A stretch of DNA of 64,000 bases from Ophioderma brevispina (GCA_023653785.1 JAMKCH010001715.1:42590-106589), one strand, 5' to 3'. Shown: positions 1-11,040, counted from the first letter of the stretch. Notes: generated from the letters alone by a model not told the origin. Translations and numbers: made by a program.

Positions 1-13
1 CTTGGTTTCAAGC

Positions 14-951
14 AGGGTTCTCCAGTTTCTTCCACAGGCGGAAAAAACCGCGTTTTTTCGCTGTTTTTTCCACTTGTGAAGAAACGGGTTTCTCCACTGA
101 AAGCGGAAGAAACTAAAAAATCATTTTTAAAAATTTTCTATTTTAAAGCCAATGACTTATATTATGTTTTATATTATCAGTGAATGAATATAGTGGAAAT
201 ATTCAAATAACCATTCAGGGGACCCCCCACCTACCCATGCAATGGCATAATCGACCGCACATTTTATTCACAAGGCCTAAATTTAAAATCAGTAAGAAAC
301 TTGATTCCTCACTTTTCACACGAGCAAGGCCAAGCAGAGATTCCTTGTAAAGACTTGAACATCTTTCAATATGTTATAGTCCCTCCCTACCCAGGTTCTC
401 CCCACAAAGCATTCCAAACAACAAAAGAACCTTAATGGTGCTATTTATGATTATTTTAAAATTAAACCAAATTGGCCATACGATTTTAACAGCTTTTTCA
501 TTTTGTGCAATCTAACTTAACTGTGATAGTATAAATTTGCCCAGGGAAAGACTTGGAAAATAAGTACAATTATATCTGTATATTGTTGATTAGCAAGTCA
601 AAACACAAAATTGTGAACAAATTTTACTATAATTTTTTTTATTTTTTTTATTTTTTTTATTTTTTTTACGTTTTTTGAAAAAAAAAAACAATTGTAAATT
701 TAAAGTAACTAAGTAGCCTTGATGATGTGAGTGCCAAGCAGATGAATATGGTTTAATTTAGTATGTTTTGTTCATATACATTTCTTTATTTCTTCCAGTT
801 TCTTCCATTTCTCCTTCCAGTTTCTTCTTGCTTCCAGTTTCTTCTTCCGGGCGAACTGGAAGAAACACCTTTTTTCCAGTTTCTTTCTCTTTCTATTCTT
901 TCTTCATTCTGCCGGAATAAATAGGTTCTTCCCGAAGTTTCCGTAACCCTG
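14..951. mobile_element. hAT-like non-autonomous DNA transposon with 8-bp TSD
   Basis: The 8-bp direct repeat TTTCAAGC occurs at 6-13 and 952-959. Inside it the ends read (C)AGGGTT on the left and AACCCTG on the right, a short terminal inverted repeat. Both subterminal zones (about 20-115 and 780-900) are packed with variants of GTTTCTTCC or GGAAGAAAC in both orientations. Such repeats resemble the subterminal transposase-binding repeats known in hAT elements. The AT-rich interior includes a TTTTTTTA-type tract at 632-668 and has no coding capacity. hAT assignment rests on TSD length and end architecture and is inference; no transposase is present. Confidence 0.6.
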
Positions 952-1117
952 TTTCAAGCTAATCGCAGAGCCTTTACACAGCGCTTTGCTGCTAGGGAAG
1001 TCAAAAGACGTAGTGCATGTCTAGAATAGCCGGCCAATTAGCGATGTGGAAACGGAATAGTGGCGCTGGTGTGCGCGGTGAGGGGAGCAGCATATTGATT
1101 CTATGGGAGCGTAAATG

Positions 1118-1273
1118 CTGTGCCTCTGCCCCTAAGGCAGGAAGACCATAGCAATCACCCTTTTGTGTTGCCTGCTATAAGCAGGAGACACATAGGGATC
1201 ACTCACTTTGTCCACTGTTGATGTCTGGTAGTGAATGTTGTTTGTTGTGTCTGTTGTGAAAAGGTGACATTTA
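1118..1273 (+). repeat. Dispersed repeat family A, two 5'-end fragments in tandem
   Basis: The hallmark 'CCTAAGGCAG...' start at 1122-1140 recurs as a related 'GCCTGCTATAAGCAGGAGACACATAGGGATCAC' type segment from about 1168, followed by 'TTTGTCCACTGTTG' and 'TCTGTTGTGAAAAGG'. The same order is seen in the fullest copy at 44796-45275 and in part at 11041-11110. The copy stops where the foldback element at 1274 begins. Confidence 0.6.
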
Positions 1274-1476
1274 GAGGTTAAAAACCGCGCATCTAACAAT
1301 GTTTTTTTTTTTTTTTTTTGGGGGGGGGGGTTGATTGTTTTGGATCGGAGGTATTGTTTTGGTTCGAGGAATTTTCCCGAGGGGGCGTTCAGCCCCGAGG
1401 GAAAATTCCGAGAACCAAAACAATACCGCCGATCCAAAACAATCACCCAAAACATTATCGCAAGGTTTTTAACCTC
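1274..1476. mobile_element. Foldback (palindromic) MITE-like element
   Basis: The segment opens GAGGTTAAAAACC and closes GGTTTTTAACCTC. The arms continue to pair inward through about 50 bp built on TGATTGTTTTGGATCGG and GGTATTGTTTTGGTTC, with a small central loop near 1385. The left arm differs mainly by a long T run followed by a G run (about 1301-1330), where the right arm has only a short CCCAAAAC. The near-perfect hairpin shape and lack of coding content fit a foldback MITE. I found no clear target-site duplication. Confidence 0.65.
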
Positions 1477-3599
1477 ATTCAAAATAACTGTACTCCAAAC
1501 TTGTATTTTCTAAGGATTTTCTGCCAGAATGCCCCTACAATTCATTTCAATGCAATCATTCTTTTTTTTTTTTGCAACATATATCTCTTCACCTACTACA
1601 CAAATGGAAGATCTTCTCGAGTAAAGGTATTTTCCCCAATACGTTCTATACGGTTTTACAACAACATTTGACCAATCACAGCGAGCTTTTCGATACAATC
1701 CGCAAGCTTTATGCAAATCAACAGCTGGATTTGTTATTCTTGTTACGGGGCACCGCTCAATAAGTTTACCCGGGATTTTAAGAACAAATTGGACAACGTA
1801 ATAAAAGTTGTTCTACTGTGTCCATCGTAATTTGCTGGATTTTATATCATAAATACATATCGTTAGTTTCTGGAAAACGATATGTTTGCTGTCCAGATAA
1901 TCCATAGCTGACTATGTTTTCCACGTGTAAGATGACGATGTGCATTTTCATTGTGAGGCCGCGACCGTCACAGACTCACTGTCAGCCTGACATGTCCGAT
2001 GGTACCAATGCACAATGAATTAAGCCCGATCGATAGCATGTCAGAATATGGACTATATTACAAATGCCATCTGGCCACACGAGTGTACATCATAAGCAAA
2101 TTCGTCTTCTGCATACATCGGATCAGTGCTTCACTCGTAGTTTAAGGTGAGTTGGCTGGGGGTCAACGTGTATGTCGATCATGATCATGAGATGTCCTTC
2201 TGTTGATATTGGGAACTTTTTTAGCCTAATCATAAATAACCCGTTAGTGCCGCGGCCGTGGTTCAAGCCAAAGAATACAACACCACCATTATTTCTACTA
2301 ATTAGCCTAACTTTTGAATTAAAGCCTCAATTATCATGGAAACCTAGCCTAGCCCTAAGGTCAACTTTCATGACTTAAACCAACCACCCTGTCAACAATA
2401 TACTTCCATGAATGTACCCTCCTATCAACCCTGCCTGGTTCACTCGTGTACTTCGTGATTTGTCCTTTCTGAGCTTTCCGGATCCTACTTTATTTTCTGT
2501 TCCAGAGGGCCTCTTTATATTTTAACTTAGGGCCAATTAAATTAACAATCAATCGAGATATTTGAATACACTAGTAGTACGTTTGTAACGCAAGAGGTCA
2601 TGCATCCATGGGTTATGATTTGGGGAATCCATTCCCCAGCCCAGTAGCTCCCAGTTCCGCATGCCTGCACAGTGCATAATACATGACGTAAATACTGTCA
2701 TTGTCAGTATAGTCAGGACATTGGAGTGCGCGGCCCGCGGGTGTGTTGATTCTCATATTGACTTTTGTTTTTGTTTTAAAATAGTAATTATAAATTAAAC
2801 TGCTGAGTTGAGGCGTACACTTTCACCTTTCCGTAAACGTTATGGGGCCCAGTTTCTAAAATCATCTTCGTGTCAATTGCTGCAAAGCGTTGTGGGGCAG
2901 TACGAAGCGAAGGCGGTGCACGGTGCTACGCGCACGTGGCATGTGGATATGCATGCATGGGCCGTTTCACAGCACTAAAAGCACCCCTTCCCATCCCCCC
3001 TTCTGGCTCTACTTCAAAGTGTCAATATATGTTATACGTATGATTGTCCGCGTTAGTTATGTAGAATCACAAAATTATAATGCGACGTAGAGAACCAAAG
3101 AGCGCCATGACAATTGTATGATTGGGGAAAGATGATGACTCGCAGTAAACGTTAAACTGGGCAGGCGAGTTTGAGCCCCCGGGTTTGAGATGTATTTCGC
3201 AATGATTTTCATCCTTCAGTGTGTTTTAATTTGTATACTATCTGTTAACCATAGCTACCCACGGTTACCTTGGTATGATAATATTAGAGGTGTTGTTACT
3301 ACCCAGCTTGCCCTTGATGTTGTTTTGCATTTCCACCATCATTGCTCTCGCCATTTTCAGTTTCCGCTGGCCTTTCAAGAAAAAATATATCCATGTTCAT
3401 GGGCCCTATTTATTCAAATTTGAATCTGTAGTTTGAAACGTCACAAAAGCGAGTCTTGATGAGCGTAATACAATCACAACGCTGATGTCATTGTCAGCTA
3501 TCATTACCCAGCGTTGTAGGTGCTTATATTTATGTTACAAAAGATTTGATTGGTACGCGCATAAACATAAGTTATGATTGCCTTAATTCCTCAACTTTT
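1477..3599. other. Unassigned AT-rich sequence
   Basis: No recognisable gene or repeat. A strong donor-like AAG|GTGAGT lies near 2145, downstream of a short open stretch from about 2039 (36 codons), too short to call. A small CpG-rich patch sits at 2725-2750. T and G homopolymers are common. Confidence 0.4.
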
Positions 3600-3840
3600 G
3601 AGGATTTAAAACCAAACTTGGGTCACAGGTGCAACTGGCATCCCCCATTTGTTGATGAGGTCCAAGGTCCTATCCAAGGTCACAGGTCACATACCAGGGT
3701 CAAAGGTCCATCCAAGGTCAAAGGTCATTTGAGGTCCCGTTTGTAAAAAATAGGCTGAAAAATGTAAATGACCTCATTTGAAAGTTGAAGTCAATTGGGA
3801 CCAAACTTCTATCATAGGTATCCTCTTAAATATCCATGTG
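3600..3840 (+). repeat. Family A fragment with DR1 half-site pairs
   Basis: Shares with 7256-7560, 11041-11790 and 44796-45275 the order 'AAACCAAACTTGG...', 'AGGTGCAAC', 'ATTTGTTGATGAGGTC', then an AGGTCA-rich block and 'AGGCTGAAAAATGTAAA...GACCTCA...TTGAAAGTTGAAG'. Two perfect AGGTCA-n-AGGTCA pairs lie at 3677-3689 and 3715-3727. Confidence 0.7.
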
Positions 3841-3845
3841 AAGTC

Positions 3846-4093
3846 TAACAAATATGTTTACGTCTACGTGAGGATTTAATTGGAGCAAAAGACATTGACC
3901 ATATTGGCCTCGTCCTGGCCAATCCCGGTTTTTCGGCGATGGGTCTAGCCTTGGGCAACCATGCCTGAGACACCCACCATGCAAGGCAGATGGCTGCCAT
4001 TAGCTCTCCAGAGCTGACGATGCCTTTGTAGCAGAAGATCTATCCCTAGAAAGACTTAACTCCTACACAACATTGTGCACTCTATCTAACAAA
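3846..4093 (+). CDS. Possible exon-like segment ending at a GTAAGT donor
   Basis: This stretch is richer in G+C than its surroundings. One frame is open to about 3968 (reading ...GAKDIDHIGLVLANPGF...). A second frame is open from about 4001 to a good donor, AACAAA|GTAAGT, at 4093/4094 (reading ...ADDAFVAEDLSLERL...). The frames differ, so a single exon would need an indel or an internal boundary. The minus strand is also open across much of the interval, which weakens the case. No known domain recognised; it could be chance or an old mobile element. Confidence 0.2.
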
Positions 4094-4286
4094 GTAAGTT
4101 TAATGTCGTCCCATGTCGGACCTTTATAGTGGTTGCGTGCCAATCTCACATCTAACAGTAAAAGTAGGTCAAAAAATCAAGACATGATGCCTTTAAGAAG
4201 CATCCTTCAGCATTAAGTGAACAGATTTCACAGACTATGTGAATCACTCCTCATTATTTCAAAGGTGAAAAAATTGAAACTAGTCA

Positions 4287-4427
4287 TCAGAAATGAAGAT
4301 GAAAGTCACAATTAAGCATATTTTCCCTCTGCTTCATCCCGTATTTCAAATCAGCCGACAAGTGGGCAGCGTACAATTTATAGCCCAATAGTGAACTTTT
4401 AAGAAACATGGTAGCTGTATTCCTTCC
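4287..4427 (-). CDS. Possible 3'-terminal exon, minus strand
   Basis: On the minus strand a good acceptor (pyrimidine-rich TTTACACTATTTCATTGCATTCAG) ends at 4428. It is followed by 46 open codons beginning GRNTATMFLKSSLLGYKLY and a stop at 4287-4289. The family was not recognised and no upstream partner exon was identified. In sequence this AT-rich, an open run of this length next to an AG can occur by chance, so this is a candidate only. Confidence 0.25.
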   Translation of the reverse strand, partial: GRNTATMFLKSSLLGYKLYAAHLSADLKYGMKQRENMLNCDFHLHF

Positions 4428-5309
4428 CTGAATGCAATGAAATAGTGTAAAAAATTTTTTTTTGAAACCCGCTAACATGATCATTAAATCTTGAGGGTGT
4501 TTACCGATGTTGTGGGAGCTAAGGGCCAGGCCTTTCAAGACATTTTTTATACTAGTGAAAATGCTTTCTAATAAGGTGGTGTTTCTAGAGGTAGACTGGT
4601 GTAATTGTTGTTAAATGTTTGAGAACTGAAGTACACCTGTTAAACTTAATTTTCCAAGTAACAACTTCTAGTACTTTAATGCAAAATGTTCCATTATGCC
4701 ATTTAGTTTGTAGCAGTCATTCATGATTTTTACATGATGACTTGCAAAATGCACCCATCGGGGAAACGCCACTTTGGCAATCAACGTATGCGCATGTTGA
4801 ATGTGGCTCACTCAATCTACTTATATCAATGCTACTTGCACACCCATAAGCACCAATAAGTAGACCTGCAAGAAAAACAGTTATGGTTTAGTCACGCGCT
4901 CCAAACATATCTTTTTCAAGCTTAATGAAACACCCGTAATTAAACTTCCTACATACCAAATATCTCCGTCGCAGTATCCCCTGCAGGCGTTCTTCATTCC
5001 TCAGAAGATAAATAATCCCAATGGCTCTGGGCATGCGATAGCCTCTGCCTCATTAATTTGCATGGATGAATGTAGGGAACTGTGGTGAGATTAGAAAGTG
5101 ATTCCTGATGTTTCTTACCGATCATGCCGACTACGTCCCTTCAGTGACTGATAACATATACCAAATGTCCAATGTGCGTGTCCACAAATCGGGTGTCTGG
5201 CAGGATACTCAGGTATAGTTAGTTCTGAAAAGTAGAGATATATATGTTCCCCTACCAAGCAATTTACTCACGGGACACATTGGAGTGCACTTAATGATTT
5301 TAAGTCTGG
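4428..5309. other. Unassigned AT-rich sequence
   Basis: No repeat or gene recognised. A minus-strand donor-like GTAAGA near 5111 and GTGAGT near 5270 have no convincing exon beside them. Confidence 0.35.
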
Positions 5310-5362
5310 TCTGGCTGTCTGTCTGTCTGCCTGCCTGCCCTGGCTGTCTGTCCTGTCGGTGG
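5310..5362. repeat. Degenerate CTGT/CTGC microsatellite
   Basis: Runs of CTGT and CTGC tetranucleotides (GGCTGTCTGTCTGTCTGCCT...), interrupted by CCTGG. Confidence 0.8.
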
Positions 5363-5499
5363 ATACTTGTGCGACGCCATTTCTTATATTTTTGTTTAAT
5401 CTGGTAATGACTGTGCGTCTAAGTATGTTACTTAAGTTCATGTGTAATTTTAACAGATAAAAGTCACACAAGTCTGTCTAGACACAGCTGTTTGAATGA

Positions 5500-5900
5500 T
5501 CTCATTTTATTAAACAAAATCAGAATAAAACAAAATTTACAACGGCGACACACACATTTGACATCTATTGAGTATTTATAACCACTGACATTTTCATCCT
5601 GTGTAAATTTTAACGAATTTCATTGCGGGCAAATACATTTTTCTACAATACCTGTTACACACGTCTCTCTAATGAGAGAATGGGCACTAGAGGGCGCTAT
5701 AACATAAAAATCATGTCCTTTGCATGCCTATATGGCAAGATGCCCGCAATGGATTTTTCTGATTTTTTGGAGAGATAATAGCTATTGTCAATGTCCCTAC
5801 TTATATCAGTTGTCCAAATTGTGTCGTCCAGCTGCTTAAAATAGCAGTAAAATAAAGAGACGATGATGGGGTCCAAACAGCTGTGTAGATATAGTTGTCT
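5500..5900 (+). repeat. Dispersed repeat family C, copy 1
   Basis: Matches 11990-12259 in the same orientation and 40640-41010 in reverse. Landmarks in order: 'TTTCATTGCGGGCAAATA', 'GAGGGCGCTAT', 'ATGGCAAGAT', 'TTTCTGATTTT', 'GCTTAAAATAGCAG', 'AAAGAGAC', 'GGGTCCAAACAGC'. The copies differ by many substitutions and indels, indicating old age. No coding capacity is apparent and the class is unknown. Confidence 0.7.
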
Positions 5901-6154
5901 GTCTGTACAGCTACTCCTCCCATATGACTCTTCTTCAGAAATTGCCACCTTATGCCCTTAATACCATAACGCTCATAACCATAAGGGTGCAGATACTGCA
6001 CATCTTCAAGAGACTTGCGCAGCTGACACAACATGAACTTTTGATAGAAAGTTACAAGTGTCATGAGGGAGGCAAACGTTGTGTAAATTCCCTTGGCATG
6101 AAAGGGAATTGATTGTGTCATGGACTGAATCGTATTGATTCTTACTGTGATTTT

Positions 6155-6848
6155 GGTTGCAGGGGGGCCAACATCCCTATCACAGGCTGTCTACGTATAA
6201 TGTTGTTGTGCAGGTTCTGAGCTATTCAAAGGTCGGTCTAAAACTGTACAAGTTGGATCTGCAGGGGCCGAATCCTATTCAAGTCTTCTACTGTTACAAG
6301 TTGGGTGTGCAGGGACTGAATCCTATTGAGAGTCTCTACTGTACGGTTGGATGTGCAGGGGCCGAATCCTATTCAAGTCTATACTGTGTATTTGTTAGTT
6401 TTGTGGTGTTGCAGGGGCGAATCCTATTCAAGTCTAGCTGTGTATTGTATATTTTGGGTGTGCGGGACTGAAAAATTTTTCCCCCCCCCTATGCAAAGTC
6501 TGTCTAACGTTACAGGTTGGGTGGTGCAGGGGCCGAATCCTATTCAAGTCTAGCTGTGTAATTGTTAGTTTGGTGTGCAGGGGCGAATCCATTCAAAGTC
6601 TGTCTACTGTTACAGGTTGGGTGTTCAGGGGTTGAATATATTCAAAGTCTAGGCGGTGTTATTGTATAGTTTTGGGTTGTACAGGGGCTGAATCCTATTC
6701 AAAGTCTTTCTACTGTGCATTTTGGGCGTGTGCAGGGGCTGAATCCTATCAAAGTCCGTCGTACTGTTTCAGGTTGGGTGTGCAGGGGTTGATTCATATT
6801 CAAAGTCTGTCTACTGTACAAGTTGGGTATATAGGGGCTGACATGTTG
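6155..6848. repeat. Minisatellite, about 14 units of ~50 bp
   Basis: The recurring unit is close to GTTGGGTGTGCAGGGGCTGAATCC followed by TATTCAAAGTCTGTCTACTGTTACA. The 'GCAGGGG...GAATCC' core recurs about every 45-60 bp from about 6160 to 6840. Neighbouring units differ by many single-base indels, and one unit near 6480 has a C homopolymer replacing its centre. Open frames across it are by-products of the repeat. Confidence 0.9.
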
Positions 6849-7003
6849 AATTTTGTTTTTTTACCCCAAATTAGCACACTTCTGGTTCAGACTTCGCCCG
6901 CTGGGTGAGAGATCACCATTTCGTCTTCCATTGTGGTTGGGTCGGTGGTTGACCATGGTCCACTTTCTGATACCGCAATGGCAGTGCCCTTCAAGTGAAG
7001 ACT

Positions 7004-7066
7004 GGCAGCTTCAACATAAAGTGATTCAAACAGTTTGTGAAGAGATTGATCCATGTTGAAGCTGCC
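7004..7066. other. Perfect 14-bp stem hairpin
   Basis: GGCAGCTTCAACAT at 7004-7017 is exactly complementary to ATGTTGAAGCTGCC at 7053-7066, around a 35-nt loop. Function unknown; the remainder of 6849-7255 shows no gene. Confidence 0.7.
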
Positions 7067-7255
7067 GATCTTATACAGCAGAGTTTTTAGCCCAATTTGA
7101 CTTGGACCGCCAATGCAATGGAAGTCGCCATTTTGAAAGTCAAACTAAAACACTGGGTGATTTGCGCAGAATAAAATTAGCCCCGACAAACATGTTGAAA
7201 TAAAATAACTTACGGCTATTTTTCACAAATATGTAGAAATTAGCAATTGTAACTT

Positions 7256-7560
7256 AATATTAAATTTGAATCAAACTTGGTTTACAGGTGAAACATGGGG
7301 TCCCACATTTATTGATGAGTCAATACCAAGGTCAAAGGTCATGTGAGGTCAAGTTGTAAGTTAGGCTGAAAATGTAAAATTGATCGCAATTGAAAAGTTG
7401 AAGTTCAATTGGAACCAAGCTTTGTTTATGGATATTACATGCACATCCTTATTTGTTTACAAGGTCAAAGGTCACATATCAAGGTCAAAGGTCATATGAG
7501 ACCTATCATTCATAAAGTGGGCGACACAAGTGGTCCAAGGACTGATGTATTTTTTAAAGT
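7256..7560 (+). repeat. Family A fragment, 3' half, with DR1/DR4 array
   Basis: Carries the family A order through to its 3' end ('GGGCGACACAAGTGGTCCAAGGACTGATGTATTTT'), matching the ends at 11750-11790 and 45235-45275. Perfect AGGTCA-n-AGGTCA pairs are at 7329-7341, 7462-7474 and 7482-7494. At 7329-7351 a third AGGTCA follows after four bases, giving a DR1+DR4 composite. Confidence 0.75.
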
Positions 7561-8305
7561 GATTTTTGGAAATGTATGTCTGTCCGTAACATGTCATTTT
7601 TTACATCTTTATTGTATCTTACAAACCTATTTATTTATTCAGTGAAATTCAATATATCTTAATGAAACTAGCTAGTGTCACCTTTCATATGAAACATAAA
7701 TCAAGTTATTTGATCGTATGTAATTTTTGAAAATTTCAAACTTTGGTTGACATAATTACAGAACTGCCCTCCTATTTCCTGGGGCAATTACGTTGACTTG
7801 AATTGCAGACGCTGATGATAAAAAATTAAAATGAATATCAAATAACGTAGCGATTACATATAGGAATGAAGTGGACATCGGCAATTCATTAATACTTTTC
7901 GGGATAAATGGGTGGCACTGAATCGTGGTCATGACCATCCAGTACTTCACACATCCATGCACCGATACCCTCATAAGCCGACTAAAGAACACATAAAAAC
8001 AATTGGTATGCCCAGCTCATGTTTCAATGGTTTCACAATTTCACAGACAGCGAGTTTCGATTATACAGTCCATCACTACGGTTTCACGCCTTGGAAGCTG
8101 CAATGGGGGGAACTTTTTCACAAATAGGAGATTATCGGGGACAACGCTCGCAGTGTCGTGCAGATGATTCTGGGTTGCTGGGCATCTGTGTGACCATATA
8201 TAGGTCACGATTCCAAAAAAGGGTTTCCTGCTATTGGTTAAGAGTTTTCATATTTCAAATGATTGCGTGCAATTTCCTTATCAGAGTGATGCTGGCTCCA
8301 TCTGT
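7561..8305. other. Unassigned sequence
   Basis: Both strands contain overlapping open frames of 60-96 codons between 7756 and 8309, none with a recognisable domain. They contradict each other and no choice can be made between them. Confidence 0.3.
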
Positions 8306-8406
8306 CTAGACAACAGTGTCGTACATCTCTACCTTGGAATCGCATCCACAGAGTTTAATGTAGTCGTCTTCCGTCAGATACGTGAAAACTGCCAGGACAT
8401 ACCCCT
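8306..8406 (-). CDS. Possible short terminal exon, minus strand
   Basis: A minus-strand acceptor-like TATTTTTAACTCCAG at 8407 is followed by 33 codons beginning GYVLAVFTYLTEDDYIKLCG and a TAG at 8306-8308. The residue mix is protein-like, but the segment is short, no donor exon was found and no family was recognised. Plus-strand frames overlap it. Confidence 0.2.
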
Positions 8407-8601
8407 CTGGAGTTAAAAATACATACAAAGTTCCTTTTTTTTCAATGATGAGATCAATAAAAGCCATTCTAGAATGTTATCATATGATAGCACTTTAATG
8501 GATGGTGACAATAATTGATTCTCATAAGATTGAATTTTAGATGTAAGTATGTCACATTCACACAGTTTCTATTTCTGTCTGTAGGCTTGTCAGGAAAGTT
8601 T

Positions 8602-8952
8602 TAATAATAATAATATAATAATAATAATAATATAATAATATATTGGCTTTTATAAAGCGCCATTTTCATCAAGATCACAGCGCTGTTGCCTATTATTATT
8701 ACGCTGCCGTCAGGAAATCGTCACAATCATTTCACTTCATCTAGGCCGGCAGCTGGCCAAGCGCACAATCCTATCAGCACTTAGATTGTAATATTCCCCA
8801 TAACAGCTACCCGAATATCGCTTGGGTCGACGAAGCAAGTGAGGTAAAGTGCCTTGCCCAAGTGCACAACACATTGGCCGCAGCAGGGCTCGAACTCACA
8901 ACCTTTGGATCATGAGTCGGCAGTCATATCCACTGGACCACATGTGCCCTCA
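8602..8952 (-). mobile_element. tRNA-derived SINE
   Basis: Read on the minus strand, the head GGCACATGTGGTCCAGTGG contains an A-box-like motif (about 8928-8943). About 35 nt on comes a B-box-like GAGTTCGAGCCC (8887-8898). Next is an unrelated body with 'CACTTGGGCAAGGCACTTTACC'. The 3' end has AGCGC...GCGCTTTATAAAAGCC and a long ATT-type microsatellite tail (8602-8643). Bipartite pol III promoter, body, LINE-like end and simple-repeat tail are the standard SINE plan. The parental tRNA and LINE partner were not determined. Confidence 0.85.
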
Positions 8953-9365
8953 CATGAGACAACTTTTTGAACAACTAGAGCATGATGGGTCCTAACATTC
9001 CCTGGATTGACAATGATGAGATAAGAGATAGGGAGAAATGTATAGTCCTCAGCATGACAATAAATGGCATAAAATACTTGATTAAACCCTGTCTGGGCAG
9101 ACTATAGGTCCAAATTCCAGAGGTTGGATCCTACCCAAACCATCCCCAGGACTCTACCCTTTCAGTTTAATTTTTACCCCTGGCGCTTTAGGGGAAGGGG
9201 ATTTTGTAATAGCACAATCTATCAGTGGCAGTGCCTGTAACCACCAGACCCATTATCCATTCTAGATGATTATCATGTTTTGAGGAGTCCAAGTGTTGAA
9301 AATATCCGATCCAAAACATGATAATTATAAAATTGGATGATTTACTCTCAAAATTTATTGGTCTT

Positions 9366-9427
9366 GCTATGAGTTTTAAAATATTGGGCTCGACTGCATC
9401 TCGCCCAATATTTTTGCAACTCATAGC
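9366..9427. other. Long imperfect hairpin
   Basis: GCTATGAGTT...ATATTGGGC at 9366-9389 pairs with GCCCAATATTTTTGCAACTCATAGC at 9403-9427, about 22 of 25 positions. Just upstream, 'ATTATCATGTTTTG' near 9270 and its complement near 9315 form a second stem. Possibly remnants of a foldback element. Confidence 0.6.
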
Positions 9428-9478
9428 TCGTTCACTGAATTTGGGCTCGATCCATCCCTCCTCAATTTCTCCCATGTG

Positions 9479-9613
9479 TGACCTTTGACCTATGTGTGTA
9501 ACCTTTGACCTCAAATTTGTTTTGTGCTCAGGTCAGTGGTCCTTTTCAGTGGTCCCAATTTGGTATTCATAGGGCATTTCTATGCAAATTGACCTCTAGA
9601 TGACCTTTGACCT
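9479..9613 (-). repeat. AGGTCA half-site repeats, reverse orientation
   Basis: Two perfect TGACCT-T-TGACCT pairs are at 9479-9491 and 9601-9613, with imperfect ones between. The surroundings do not match the rest of family A, so this may belong to a different repeat. Confidence 0.6.
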
Positions 9614-9867
9614 TTTGGGTCACTCAAAACCATTGGGCTGAAGAATCAACTCCACTGTAAGGGTTATTTCCGAATATTTACGTGTGAATATAGACGAGTT
9701 CAGTTGTGGATCATGGGCACACCCATGACCGACCCACATCAAAGCGCCTAAATCGGTGTGTGGTTTGTGTCTATTGCTGGAATCTATTTTGATTAATTTT
9801 GGTGAGTTGCTATATTGAAGGAGGCTTGGCTGTCGTCTTCTGATTTTCATCATTTTATCTGGAGGAC

Positions 9868-10061
9868 CTTTTATACTTCGTTCGGCCTGAACTAATGAGC
9901 GATGTCATAGCTTTTGCGCAGCTATTGTGCATGTGTGTCTCGTGCGGCGACTTTGTATGCTCACGATTACAGCTACTGTTTACTGGGATTTGCACGATTA
10001 AGACTGCATCAAAGCTATGACGTCATTCCTTAGTTCAGTCTGGACGAAGTATAGCATAAAA
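9868..10061. mobile_element. Foldback element with ~55-bp arms
   Basis: CTTTTATACTTCGTTC...CTGAACTAATGA...GTCATAGCTTTTGCGCAG at 9868-9923 is the inverse, with few mismatches, of CTGCATCAAAGCTATGACGTCATTCCTTAGTTCAG...GAAGTATAGCATAAAA at 10003-10061. The spacer is about 80 bp. The right arm includes TGACGTCA, the consensus CRE octamer, which is imperfect in the left arm. Flanking duplication not resolved. Confidence 0.6.
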
Positions 10062-11040
10062 AACTCTGAAATCAAAATACTACTTTTCATCCAATCAGTG
10101 AATAAGTATCTAATTTGCATCAGGAATGCAAAGGATCCACAACAGGAACATAACAGGTAGGGGAGGGGAAATAGGGTACAATATCCCCAGACTGCTCTAA
10201 CCATGAAAGTCAGCTACCAGAAAAGGAAGGAAAAGAGAGCAGTGAGTGGGGGAAGGAGGAAGGAAAGTGGAAAAATGCAAGGTGGGAAAATGTAGGTACA
10301 TTGGCACCTACTGAGACCTCAAGAAAATTCATCTGTCACCTCTATCAAATTCATAAACTTGTTATCCAACAAACACTGCTATGCAGCTTGACCAATTGAT
10401 TACAAACCTCAAAATTCTACTTTTGACATGATAGACTTTGAGAAAGATAACAAAGCTGAAAATTTTAGATTTGATATGATAGTTTAAGAAATATATGTAA
10501 TTCTGTGGGTAGACAAGATTTTTTTATTTTTAAATTTTAATCTTTAACACTCTTTTTGATGAAATCCACTAGGAATACAACATATATTGAACAAGACTAA
10601 CAGTACACCATTTTCTATATAGTGATTAGTTCATTATATCCACACATGTGAAAACAACAACAACACCACAAAATAACAAGCATTGTATGTTAACGTTTAG
10701 AACCATTCTTTAATCTTACAATTGGAATGTTTTGGCCATGTCTCGCAATCAAGTGTATTTGAATTAAAATTACCTTTAAAATGAAGGGCAGCCCAAGTTG
10801 AGTCCTGTTTAGTGAATTGTCTTGTTGTAGGGAATAGTAACACATGTATGATTTTTTTTGTGCTTAACTGTGTTAAAATGAACCACTTTTTTAGACAACT
10901 GTGTTAAACTGTGTTTGGGTGATGGCGGTCTAGAGACACAAGGACATTTCCAGAAAGAAAGAATTTTGTTTGAACCCAGGTTTTTTGGATATTGGTAGTG
11001 CTTATTAATATATTAGATCACACCTAAAGTGAAAACACAT
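10062..11040. other. Unassigned AT-rich sequence
   Basis: A purine-rich tract (GGAAGGA variants) lies at 10217-10275. Otherwise no gene or repeat recognised. Confidence 0.4.
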
